A DNA stretch of 7,530 nucleotides from Bacillota bacterium (GTDB lineage: Bacteria > Bacillota > Dethiobacteria > DTU022 > UBA8154). Under the pieces are notes generated by a model. It made no database searches. It saw only the letters and a list, made by a program, of their open reading frames with translations, and had not been told where the DNA came from. How positions within the stretch are numbered: position 1 is the first letter of the stretch; every line of letters begins with the position of its first letter. Position numbers and translations under genes: made by a program. Below are positions 1 through 5,117 of this stretch, in pieces. The stretch spans positions 4,163-11,692 of the forward strand of contig DMPF01000097.1 of NCBI GenBank assembly GCA_003456095.1, written 5' to 3'.

Positions 1-229
1 GAGGCTCTTTCACGCACAAGCCGATACAACCGGTCTGCGTAACCGCAACGTCACTGATCTTCCGCTTGGCCAGCTCATCAAGGAATGCCCCCACTACCTC
101 TCTGGCGCCGGCGGCAATACCGCAGGTGCCCATACCTACCACTATACGGACGCTATCCTTGCTCTCCCTTAGTTTTAGTTCATCCAAAGCTCTTTGTTTT
201 AATGCGTTTAAGTCTGCCAATGACTTCAA
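1..229 (-). CDS. hndB: HndB-type [2Fe-2S] ferredoxin-like hydrogenase subunit (5' part only)
   Basis: Partial gene; its 3' end lies beyond position 1. The reading frame starts with TTG at 227-229, with AGGAGG at 238-243 and an 8-nt gap. No ATG start in this frame is as well placed, so I take TTG. The visible 76 residues include VGMGTCGIAAGAR (Cys36) and TQTGCIGLC (Cys68, Cys72), a pattern characteristic of the HndB subunit of NADP-reducing hydrogenases, a thioredoxin-fold [2Fe-2S] protein. In that family it carries electrons between the flavin subunit and the catalytic subunit of a cytoplasmic multi-subunit [FeFe] hydrogenase. The gene follows the short ATPase gene directly, its binding site overlapping that gene's stop codon, so translation is probably coupled. 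The HndC/NuoF and HndD/HydA genes would be expected next, outside the window. An N-terminal fragment of a NuoF fusion is a less likely alternative. Confidence 0.85.
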   Translation of the reverse strand, partial: MKSLADLNALKQRALDELKLRESKDSVRIVVGMGTCGIAAGAREVVGAFLDELAKRKISDVAVTQTGCIGLCVKEP

Positions 230-237
230 CCTTAACA

Positions 238-243
238 CCTCCT
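238..243 (-). promoter_or_regulatory. Ribosome binding site fixing the TTG start of hndB
   Basis: The minus strand reads AGGAGG eight bases before TTG at 227-229. It overlaps the TAG stop codon (242-244) of the preceding ATPase gene, which favours translational coupling and decides the non-ATG start. Confidence 0.8.
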
Positions 244-766
244 AGGCAAGGCTCTTCAAACCCGCCTCAATGGTTTCTTTAAATTTTATCAGGAATTCCG
301 GGTGCTCCCACAACCGTTCATACCCCAAGGAGGAAAACACGTATTCCCTGTCGTCGCGGCAATGGCGGTAGGAAAAGATCATCCCACAGCGCCCTGTCAT
401 AAAAACCATTACCGTTCCGGCAATGTCCCCCAAAGGCGGCAGATCGATATGATCCAGCCGGAAAGAAGCCGTAACCTTGGTTCCCACATTCACCCGGGAG
501 CTGATTTTCAGACTTCCGCCGCAGCTCTCGGCCGCAGCCTTCAGCAGCGCTAAACCTAAACCCACTTTGCGGCTTGTCCGGGTAGTGGTGAACGGATCGG
601 ACACCTTTTCCAGTATCTCCTCACTGATGCCTTTGCCGTTGTCCTCAACGCAGATGGTAAGCAGGTGCTGCCGGGTATCGGCCGTAACCGTCAGATCCAC
701 CCGGTTTGCCCCAGCTTCTGCCGCATTCTGCAGGAGATCCAAAATATGCAGCGACAGTTCGTGCAT
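242..766 (-). CDS. Short histidine-kinase-type ATPase (HATPase_c) of the hydrogenase operon
   Basis: A 174-residue cytoplasmic protein with the GHKL/HATPase ATP-binding fold. The N box is QNAAEAGAN (residues 13-21), the G1 box DNGKG (42-46), an F-box-like DPFTTTR (57-63), the G2 box GLGLAL (69-74) and a final VGTKVTASF strand (94-102). The protein begins almost at the N box, so the dimerisation/His-phosphotransfer helices and any sensor domain are absent. About 65 residues follow the ATPase fold; this tail includes two cysteines (Cys127, Cys136) and I do not recognise it. No membrane segment is visible. The ATG lies 4 nt after the stop of the NuoE-type gene and no good ribosome binding site precedes it, so translation is probably coupled. 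Similar ATPases are found beside clostridial [FeFe] hydrogenase genes, but I know of no defined partner. A regulatory phosphotransfer role is inference. Confidence 0.85.
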   Translation of the reverse strand: MHELSLHILDLLQNAAEAGANRVDLTVTADTRQHLLTICVEDNGKGISEEILEKVSDPFTTTRTSRKVGLGLALLKAAAESCGGSLKISSRVNVGTKVTASFRLDHIDLPPLGDIAGTVMVFMTGRCGMIFSYRHCRDDREYVFSSLGYERLWEHPEFLIKFKETIEAGLKSLA

Positions 767-770
767 ATTG

Positions 771-1253
771 TCAGCTATATCTGGCCAGGATTTTAGGAAT
801 TCGTTCCTGCTTCAAACGGGCGTGGACGTCCTTATTTACTGTCATAACGGGTGACAAGCCGCAAGCGCCCAGGCAATAGACTACCTCCAGGGAAAAGTTC
901 CCGTCGTCGGTGGTGTCTCCCGGCTTAATGCCCAGTTCTTTTTCCAGAGCGGTTAAAATTTTCGGCGCTCCCCTTACATAACAAGCAGTTCCTTTACAGA
1001 CGGAAACATTATACTTTCCTTTGGGCTTTAAGGAGAAGAAGGCATAGAAGGTGATTACCCCGTAGACCTCGCTTAAGGGTACCTCCAAAGTATCCGCAAC
1101 CTTAACTTGCAGATCATAAGGCACAAAACCCAGTGTTTCTTGAATTTTGTGTAAAACAGTGATTAATGCAGCCTGCTGACCAGCATACTGAGCAATAAAC
1201 GGCTCCAGCTCTTTATAACTCTCTTCGATACACTGGCATCCAATCGATTCCAT
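771..1253 (-). CDS. hndA: NuoE/HndA-type [2Fe-2S] hydrogenase subunit
   Basis: A 160-residue subunit of the 24-kDa NuoE family: an N-terminal helical bundle (about residues 10-70, including LGFVP and the Y-GV-TFY-F motif), then a thioredoxin-like [2Fe-2S] domain. The four cluster ligands are all present: CKGTAC (Cys86, Cys91) and CLGAC (Cys127, Cys131). In NAD(P)-linked and electron-bifurcating [FeFe] hydrogenases this subunit passes electrons between the flavin subunit and the catalytic subunit in the cytoplasm. The length is normal for the family. ATG at 1251-1253 is preceded by AGGAGG at 1264-1269 with a 10-nt gap. Two extra cysteines near the N-terminus (Cys6, Cys8) are not among the usual ligands. 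It follows the HydS-like gene after a 113-nt gap with no convincing terminator, so it is probably in the same transcript. The symbol is by family resemblance; it could equally be named nuoE or a hyd subunit. Confidence 0.93.
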   Translation of the reverse strand: MESIGCQCIEESYKELEPFIAQYAGQQAALITVLHKIQETLGFVPYDLQVKVADTLEVPLSEVYGVITFYAFFSLKPKGKYNVSVCKGTACYVRGAPKILTALEKELGIKPGDTTDDGNFSLEVVYCLGACGLSPVMTVNKDVHARLKQERIPKILARYS

Positions 1254-1366
1254 TACCTAAATTCCTCCTTCAACTTTGTAATTAAGACGTAGCGCTTCAA
1301 ACCCTTATCCCTAGATCACCACTACCTTTCTTTCTTCAATTTTTGTGCAGCGACAGCCTGCATTTT

Positions 1367-3067
1367 TTATTTATTTTCATGCAGGCAGCGATAAATTTTA
1401 CCGGCTGCCTCAAAAGCTGCAGCTTTCGTCACCATTACAGGCAAATTTTCCTGCCTCGCCCTAGCCAGGGTCTCCGGGTCCGGTTCTCTGCCTCCGGTAA
1501 TTACCACGGCAGCCAGGTTCAGCAAGCTGGCTACCGCCACCACATTTGGATGGGTTTGAATGGTAAACCAGATATTTCCTTCCTTGGCGTTGGCCATGAC
1601 ATCACTTAAGAGGTCTGAAGAATAGGCTCCGGTAACCTCCCGCTCAGGCGCAACAGGCTCCACCTTCAGGTCGGCGTCAAGGATTTTGACCACTTCATGC
1701 AAATACAACTTTTCTCTCCCCTCCTCCCGCCCGGACGGCTGCAGCCTGCCCATCGCCGGCGGCACCTTTTGCGCCAACTCAACCATTTCGTTGGCTAAAA
1801 TCCCAACCCGCTCCCTCAGCTTAAAGATACAATCCGCTTCAAAGGCAACCCCCCCAACAATATCCTCGGCCAGGGCCCGGCAGTTAGGTGAACCGCAAGA
1901 ACCGCAGTCGAGCCCCGGCAGGGCCTGTAAGGTTTGTTCCAGCAAGGCCATTTTTGCCAGCGCCCGGACAATGTCTTCATCAAGCTGCATCACAAAGCGG
2001 GGCTGGATATTTTTACTGATGGTCAAGTACTCCTCGGCAATCATTTTTGCTATTTGCCCCTCCGGGATAGACAAAGGTTTTTGGCCATATTTTTCGGCCA
2101 TTTTCCGGATCAGCACCCGGGACACAAACGGATTTTGCACGACCAGCGGTCCGCCGATGCAGCCACCCACACAGGCCTGGGCCTCCAGAAAATCGATCTC
2201 CCCCATGCCGCTTTTCTCCAATTCATCCAAAACCGCCACCACGCTGCGAATTCCATCTACGGAAAGAAGAGAGCCGGAACCAACGGCCATGTTCTCGCCT
2301 CCCGCCCTGCCCCATCCCATACCTGAGCCGGTTGCCAGGTGCAAACGCGCATCTTCCGTGATGAGCTTGATATTACGGTGCAATTCACGGTAAAGGGTGT
2401 GTATGCTGAATGCTCCGTCAACCCAGCTGTTGTCGTCACCAAGCGGCTGTTTAGCGGCAGTCGCTTTGGCCGGACAAGGAGTGATGAAAAAGGCGCCTAT
2501 GCTGGAAAGCGGCAGGTTTGTTTCACGCGCAGCCGCTTCCTTGGCCATCCTGGCAGCCAGCTCCATTGGTGCCTTAATCGGAATAATGTGGGGGATCAGA
2601 CCCGGGAACCTGACCTGGATCAACCTGACCACCGCCGGACAAGCAGAGGAGATAAAAGGCTTTTTTTCTCTCTTCCGCGAAATCTCTTCACGAATGGCCT
2701 GGGTAACTAATTCGGCGCCTACGGCTACCTCGAAAGTACGATTAAAACCAAGCTTCAGTAATGCTCCAAGGATCGCCGCGGGCTCAGTCTCAGGTTTAAA
2801 CTGGCTAAACAGCGCCGGAGCAGGCAAAGCAATCGTGTATTCAAACTCCCGCAGTTTTTCCAGGTTATCGGTGATCACAATTTTGGCCTGATTAGGACAA
2901 ATCCTGATACACTCGCCGCAATCGATACACTTCGCTTCATTTATTTCCGCTTTACCCCCACGGACGCGGATGGCTTCCGTGGGGCATTTCTTAATACAGT
3001 TGACGCATCCCTTGCATTTTTCCCTGTCCAGGCGGACAGAATGATAGTAAGCGTTCATCTTCTTCAC
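1367..3067 (-). CDS. HydS-like (putative sensory) [FeFe] hydrogenase domain protein with C-terminal DRTGG domain
   Basis: A 566-residue cytoplasmic iron-sulfur protein. Two N-terminal [4Fe-4S] ferredoxin motifs use Cys18, 21, 24, 28 and Cys47, 50, 53, 57. The hydrogenase large-subunit domain (about residues 75-350) keeps the four H-cluster cysteines: SSACP (Cys143), TPCPAK (Cys198, Lys201) and ACVGGC (Cys299, Cys303). The cysteine that relays protons in catalytic enzymes (first Cys of TSCCP) is Ala142. The methionines usual in MPC and MAC are Thr196 and Gln297. A further cysteine motif (Cys388, 391, 396, 413) precedes a DRTGG-type domain (about 455-565). These changes are those reported for sensory [FeFe] hydrogenases (groups C/D), so I infer H2 or redox sensing rather than high turnover. 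There is no PAS domain. The start is GTG at 3065-3067, just after the kinase gene's stop; ATG at 3056-3058 is a close alternative. It sits between the kinase and NuoE-type genes, in the same direction. Confidence 0.88.
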   Translation of the reverse strand: MKKMNAYYHSVRLDREKCKGCVNCIKKCPTEAIRVRGGKAEINEAKCIDCGECIRICPNQAKIVITDNLEKLREFEYTIALPAPALFSQFKPETEPAAILGALLKLGFNRTFEVAVGAELVTQAIREEISRKREKKPFISSACPAVVRLIQVRFPGLIPHIIPIKAPMELAARMAKEAAARETNLPLSSIGAFFITPCPAKATAAKQPLGDDNSWVDGAFSIHTLYRELHRNIKLITEDARLHLATGSGMGWGRAGGENMAVGSGSLLSVDGIRSVVAVLDELEKSGMGEIDFLEAQACVGGCIGGPLVVQNPFVSRVLIRKMAEKYGQKPLSIPEGQIAKMIAEEYLTISKNIQPRFVMQLDEDIVRALAKMALLEQTLQALPGLDCGSCGSPNCRALAEDIVGGVAFEADCIFKLRERVGILANEMVELAQKVPPAMGRLQPSGREEGREKLYLHEVVKILDADLKVEPVAPEREVTGAYSSDLLSDVMANAKEGNIWFTIQTHPNVVAVASLLNLAAVVITGGREPDPETLARARQENLPVMVTKAAAFEAAGKIYRCLHENK

Positions 3068-3070
3068 TCT

Positions 3071-3520
3071 CTACGCTTGCGCATTGGTGATGATAATTTT
3101 TAGCCTGGTCCCCTGGCCGGGCACAGACCGGAGATCCATCTCATCAGCGCAGCGCTTGATGTTGGGCAGCCCCATCCCGGCGCCAAAACCTAATTCCCGT
3201 ATTGCCTCAGGAGCAGTGGAAAAACCCTCCCGCATGGCCTGTTCAATATCGCTAATCCCCGGTCCTTCATCCTCAAGCAGGATGACGATGCGGTCGTGGC
3301 TGATCTCTACCCGCATGATCCCGCGCGTAGCATGAATAATCACGTTCATCTCCGCCTCATAGGCAGCTATGGCGGCTCTGCGCACAGCTTCAGGCTTAAA
3401 GCCTAATTTTTTGAGATATTGCTTTACTTTGCCCGAGGCTTCTCCCGCCCGCACGAAATCCATGCTTTCCAGGGTAAACTCCAAAGCTATCGTTTGTTCG
3501 CTCCCGGTCTGTTCGTTCAC
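3071..3520 (-). CDS. SpoIIAB/RsbW-like ATP-binding kinase
   Basis: A 149-residue single-domain protein of the anti-sigma-factor kinase branch of the GHKL ATPases. The N box is EAEMNVIIHA (residues 55-64), the G1 box DEGPGI (84-89), the G2 region GFGAGMGLPNI (111-121), and the final strand begins GQGTRLKI (135-142). The length is typical of SpoIIAB/RsbW. Known members phosphorylate a serine or threonine on an STAS-domain partner or bind a sigma factor. Neither an STAS protein nor a sigma factor is encoded here, so its target is unknown; the neighbouring DRTGG protein or the HydS-like protein are candidates by context only. The start is GTG at 3518-3520, which overlaps the TGA of the upstream gene by 3 nt; GGGAGGG at 3527-3533 lies 6 nt upstream. 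It was probably kept as a fixed gene pair with its neighbour. Confidence 0.88.
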   Translation of the reverse strand: MNEQTGSEQTIALEFTLESMDFVRAGEASGKVKQYLKKLGFKPEAVRRAAIAAYEAEMNVIIHATRGIMRVEISHDRIVILLEDEGPGISDIEQAMREGFSTAPEAIRELGFGAGMGLPNIKRCADEMDLRSVPGQGTRLKIIITNAQA

Positions 3521-3894
3521 CCTGAGCCCTCCCGCGGTGTTTCAGCATGCCGGCTTAGCCCGGGCAAACCGGCAGAAAACAGCAGCCCCGACGCTTCATA
3601 CATGGTCAGGCGGCTTGCCAACAGCGGTATACCTTTTTGTTCTGCCAAAGCAACGACTTCCGGTCCCGGGCGTTTGCCCCGGACAAAAGCCACTGCCCCC
3701 AGATCACATATCTCCGCCGATTTAATTAGCTGGATATGGGTCATCCCGGTAAGCAGCAGGGCCTGCTCCCGGCACATGACCAAAATGTCGCTAATCAGAT
3801 CGGCGCTGAAGGCCATTCCGATCTCCTCGTCCATTTTGCCGGCATCCACCAGGATCTCAGCTTCAAGAATCTTTTGTATTTGCGCAAGTTTCAA
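3517..3894 (-). CDS. Stand-alone DRTGG-domain protein, first gene of the hydrogenase operon
   Basis: A 125-residue cytoplasmic protein made of one DRTGG-type domain (about residues 1-108) and a short polar tail. The family features visible are a KILEAE helix near the N-terminus, FSADLISDIL (29-38), TGMTH (49-53) and the ending GIPLL-S-L-MYEA-G. DRTGG domains occur beside CBS domains and in phosphotransacetylases and are thought to be regulatory or ligand-binding; no exact activity is known to me. The start is TTG at 3892-3894, with GGGAG at 3904-3908 upstream; no ATG is available near that site. It resembles the last 110 residues of the HydS-like protein two genes downstream, so the operon carries two copies of the domain. 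It overlaps the kinase gene by 4 nt. Expression should depend on the promoter at 4191-4218 and on whether the terminator just upstream is read through. Confidence 0.85.
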   Translation of the reverse strand: MKLAQIQKILEAEILVDAGKMDEEIGMAFSADLISDILVMCREQALLLTGMTHIQLIKSAEICDLGAVAFVRGKRPGPEVVALAEQKGIPLLASRLTMYEASGLLFSAGLPGLSRHAETPREGSG

Positions 3895-3949
3895 TTTATG
3901 CTTCTCCCAACTTAGAGGCTCTGTAACTTCATTTTTGTGTAATCTGTCT

Positions 3950-4060
3950 TTACAAAAAGAAAGGGGGTTCTTGAAAAGCCCCCCTTGCAGATTCTATTAA
4001 GTTATCGGCTAAAGTAACTGTTTTCCTTTTATATGCCACCTGTAAATAGATCATCTTCAC
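3950..4060 (-). CDS. Possible 36-codon leader peptide upstream of the hydrogenase operon
   Basis: A small reading frame inside the operon's leader. GTG at 4058-4060 has GGAGG at 4069-4073 with an ideal 8-nt gap, and an internal ATG at 4052-4054 is a second option. It encodes 36 residues beginning MKMIYLQVAYKRK and ending EPPFFL, with TAA at 3950-3952. The peptide matches nothing I recognise and has no signal peptide or membrane segment. The oddity is that the intrinsic terminator (hairpin 3961-3986 and its U tract) lies inside its last third, so a ribosome translating this frame would cover the hairpin. This suggests, but does not prove, that leader translation affects transcription into the hydrogenase genes. 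It may also be a chance reading frame or a gene remnant. Confidence 0.45.
   Translation of the reverse strand: MKMIYLQVAYKRKTVTLADNLIESARGAFQEPPFFL
3954..3986 (-). terminator. Intrinsic terminator/attenuator in the operon leader
   Basis: Read on the minus strand, AAGGGGG (3980-3986) pairs with CCCCCTT (3961-3967) around a 12-nt loop that may close further (CTT with AAG). It is followed at once by a TCTTTTT run (3954-3960). This is a good rho-independent terminator for minus-strand transcription only; the plus strand has no T run after the stem. It sits about 60 nt before the first hydrogenase-operon gene and about 200 nt after the probable transcription start, the usual place for an attenuator. 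No other minus-strand gene lies upstream whose transcript it would need to end before hydG's remnant neighbours. Confidence 0.75.
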
Positions 4061-4090
4061 CTTCAAAACCTCCAGCGGAAGCCCTAAGAC

Positions 4091-4185
4091 AGTGAAATAA
4101 TATGCTATAGTGTCCAAAGCAAACTGTTTTTGCAGGCTTATTATGCCGGCGCATTACTGACCCCCTTATGCTGACACACCTCACT
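4091..4185 (-). ncRNA. Possible structured 5' leader element (riboswitch-like, unassigned)
   Basis: The start of the predicted transcript can close on itself. AGTGA (4181-4185) pairs with TCACT (4091-4095), and GTGTC (4173-4177) pairs with GACAC (4110-4114), in nested order. Inside this lie a GCAAA/TTTGC hairpin with a 5-nt loop (4119-4133) and an ATGC/GCAT hairpin (about 4143-4154). A second GCAT (4168-4171) could compete for the same ATGC. AAGGGGGT at 4160-4167 is complementary over 8 bases to the terminator's 3' arm at 3961-3968. I do not recognise a known riboswitch consensus (cobalamin, c-di-GMP, Ni/Co, fluoride and guanidine were considered). The short helices could be chance, so this is a candidate only. 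Confidence 0.35.
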
Positions 4186-4190
4186 TCACA

Positions 4191-4218
4191 ATTATAACAC
4201 AAAAGCTGTTTTGATCAA
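4191..4218 (-). promoter_or_regulatory. Sigma-A-type promoter of the hydrogenase operon
   Basis: On the minus strand: a -35 box TTGATC (4213-4218), a 16-nt spacer, and a perfect -10 box TATAAT (4191-4196) preceded by TGT, which makes an extended -10. The start of transcription would fall near 4184, giving a 5' leader of about 290 nt before the first gene at 3894. The -35 box lies in the small palindrome TTGATCAA. Confidence 0.75.
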
Positions 4219-4300
4219 CCCCTCGAAAATTAATTTTTATGTGGCTCTTAATACACCTTCACACCGAGGGTTTTCTTCATCTCTTTTTCTCTTTATGATG

Positions 4301-4329
4301 TTGTTTCTTTACTGACTAATGTATATAAT
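4301..4329 (+). promoter_or_regulatory. Plus-strand promoter-like sequence
   Basis: TTGTTT (4301-4306), a 17-nt spacer and TATAAT (4324-4329) on the plus strand resemble a sigma-A promoter pointing at the helicase/MNT-HEPN remnants. The region is AT-rich, where such matches arise easily, and no intact gene follows closely. It may be the surviving promoter of a lost gene. Confidence 0.4.
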
Positions 4330-4359
4330 ATGAATAATTCCACTGCATAAAGTCTTTTT

Positions 4360-4385
4360 TTTGATATGTATATTTGATATGTATA
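4360..4385 (+). repeat. Perfect 13-bp tandem direct repeat
   Basis: TTTGATATGTATA occurs twice end to end (4360-4372 and 4373-4385) in an AT-rich stretch, about 30 bp after the plus-strand promoter-like sequence and just before the helicase remnant. It could be an operator, a replication-slippage product or a scar of rearrangement; nothing visible decides which. Confidence 0.7.
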
Positions 4386-4410
4386 AAAATTGTTCCTTGG
4401 TTAATCAATA

Positions 4411-4808
4411 GTGGATACAATAAAAGAGGCCCAGCGCCGGTTTTTGGACCCGGGCCAAAATTATGGTGGCGACCGATGCCGCGGGAAAGGGTATCAACCT
4501 GCAGTTTTGCCGCTACCGCTGATCAGGCTGCTTGAAGAAGCCATCGACGCCGAGGATGAAACGGCGGTCGCCAAAGACACCGACGCGGCGCTGGCGACAG
4601 CCTCCAGGCAAAGAGCGGAAAGACTGATTGCGCTCCAGAAAAAACCTCGCTGGCTTCACGGCTTGACCTGCGTGCGGCCCGCGAACTCCGTGACGCCTCC
4701 GACGAGCGCCGGCTGCAGCCAATGTTCATTCTGCAAAGCCGAGCGGCCGCGTATGCACCTCATCTGGGACCCGCTGGCAAAGATCAGGCCGGAGGAGGTA
4801 ACACCAAT
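4411..4808 (+). pseudogene. Degraded C-terminal part of a superfamily 2 (SNF2/DEAD-like) helicase
   Basis: Fragments of one helicase are spread over the plus-strand frames. EAQRRFLDP (from about 4426) fits the helix before helicase motif V. A shift at about 4455 is needed to read KIMVATDAAGKGINLQFC (4457-4510), a clear motif V (ATDAAGEGINLQ type), which then meets TGA at 4520-4522. The next piece, in the first frame again, is LIRLLEEAIDAEDE... to QKK at 4644, and a further shift at a run of six A continues as SLASRLDLRAARELRD... towards 4808. The arginine-finger motif VI (Q-x2-GR-x2-R) expected after motif V is missing, so there is a deletion as well as frameshifts. No ribosome binding site precedes the GTG at 4411. 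ATP-dependent helicases of this type are often in defence or mobile loci; the exact family is not determinable. It is certainly non-functional. Confidence 0.75.
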
Positions 4809-5117
4809 ATGAACCCTAGTGGTCACATAAAACAGATCGTGCTTGAATACCGCGAGCAGCTGTGTGGGATCCTGGGGGACGAGCTGGATTCGGTTGTCCT
4901 TTACGGCTCTCAGGCGCGCGGCGAGGCGATAGACAGCTCGGATATCGATCTGCTTATTGTCTTGAGAGGGCCCTTCGATTATGCTTCACTCATCAAGAAA
5001 ACATCGAATCTCACCGCAGCCGTTAGCTTGGAGCATGATGTCGTCATCTCCCGCGTGTTTGTCACAAGGCACGACTATCAGACAAGTGGATGCGCAACTC
5101 CATCGATGGCTGATTGA
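4809..5117 (+). CDS. MNT-type nucleotidyltransferase (antitoxin-like), C-terminus altered by deletion
   Basis: A 102-residue minimal nucleotidyltransferase. ATG at 4809-4811 has GGAGGAGG at 4791-4798. The active-site motif is complete: LYGSQARGEA (residues 31-40, with Gly33 and Ser34), SDIDLL (Asp45 and Asp47 as the metal ligands) and HDVVIS (Asp77, the likely third acidic residue). In two-gene MNT-HEPN systems this protein is the antitoxin; in at least one such pair it AMPylates the HEPN toxin. The normal family C-terminus would continue after VTRHDYQT (about residue 92) with a short conserved tail. Here the last ten residues are unlike the family and end in TGA, because the sequence has jumped into the HEPN gene in another frame (about 5082-5086). 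The reading frame is open back into the helicase remnant, but the ribosome binding site supports the ATG. The protein may still fold; whether it is active is unknown. Confidence 0.75.
   Translation: MNPSGHIKQIVLEYREQLCGILGDELDSVVLYGSQARGEAIDSSDIDLLIVLRGPFDYASLIKKTSNLTAAVSLEHDVVISRVFVTRHDYQTSGCATPSMAD

Larger units (their letters stand above)
4219..4410. other. AT-rich spacer between operon promoter and defence remnants
   Basis: There is no coding sequence here in any frame that I can support. The stretch holds the plus-strand promoter-like sequence and the 13-bp tandem repeat listed separately, and several pyrimidine-rich runs. Base composition changes sharply to GC-rich at about 4420, where the helicase remnant begins, which fits a junction between host and acquired DNA. 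Confidence 0.6.

Noticed and set aside
1254..1366. Terminator or separate promoter between the HydS-like and NuoE-type genes
   Set aside because: Only a weak GCAG/CTGC stem without a T run and no -35/-10 pair were seen; the genes are best treated as one transcript.
1686..2393. Long plus-strand open frame (235 codons) opposite the HydS-like gene, and similar long frames opposite hydG and hydF
   Set aside because: They are antisense to genes with clear motifs, have no family features, and lack convincing ribosome binding sites; they are shadows of biased codon use.
4181..4205. Possible Rex (NADH-sensing) site at the operon promoter
   Set aside because: CACAA half-sites occur twice but as direct repeats, not as the inverted TTGTGA-N6-TCACAA arrangement that Rex needs.
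4639..4644. Programmed frameshift at a run of six A in the helicase remnant
   Set aside because: The same gene also has an earlier frame change, a stop codon and a missing motif, so random decay is the simpler reading.
4722..5117. A 131-residue MNT protein starting at ATG 4722
   Set aside because: The first 29 residues are helicase-remnant sequence; the strong GGAGGAGG site at 4791-4798 and family length support the start at 4809.
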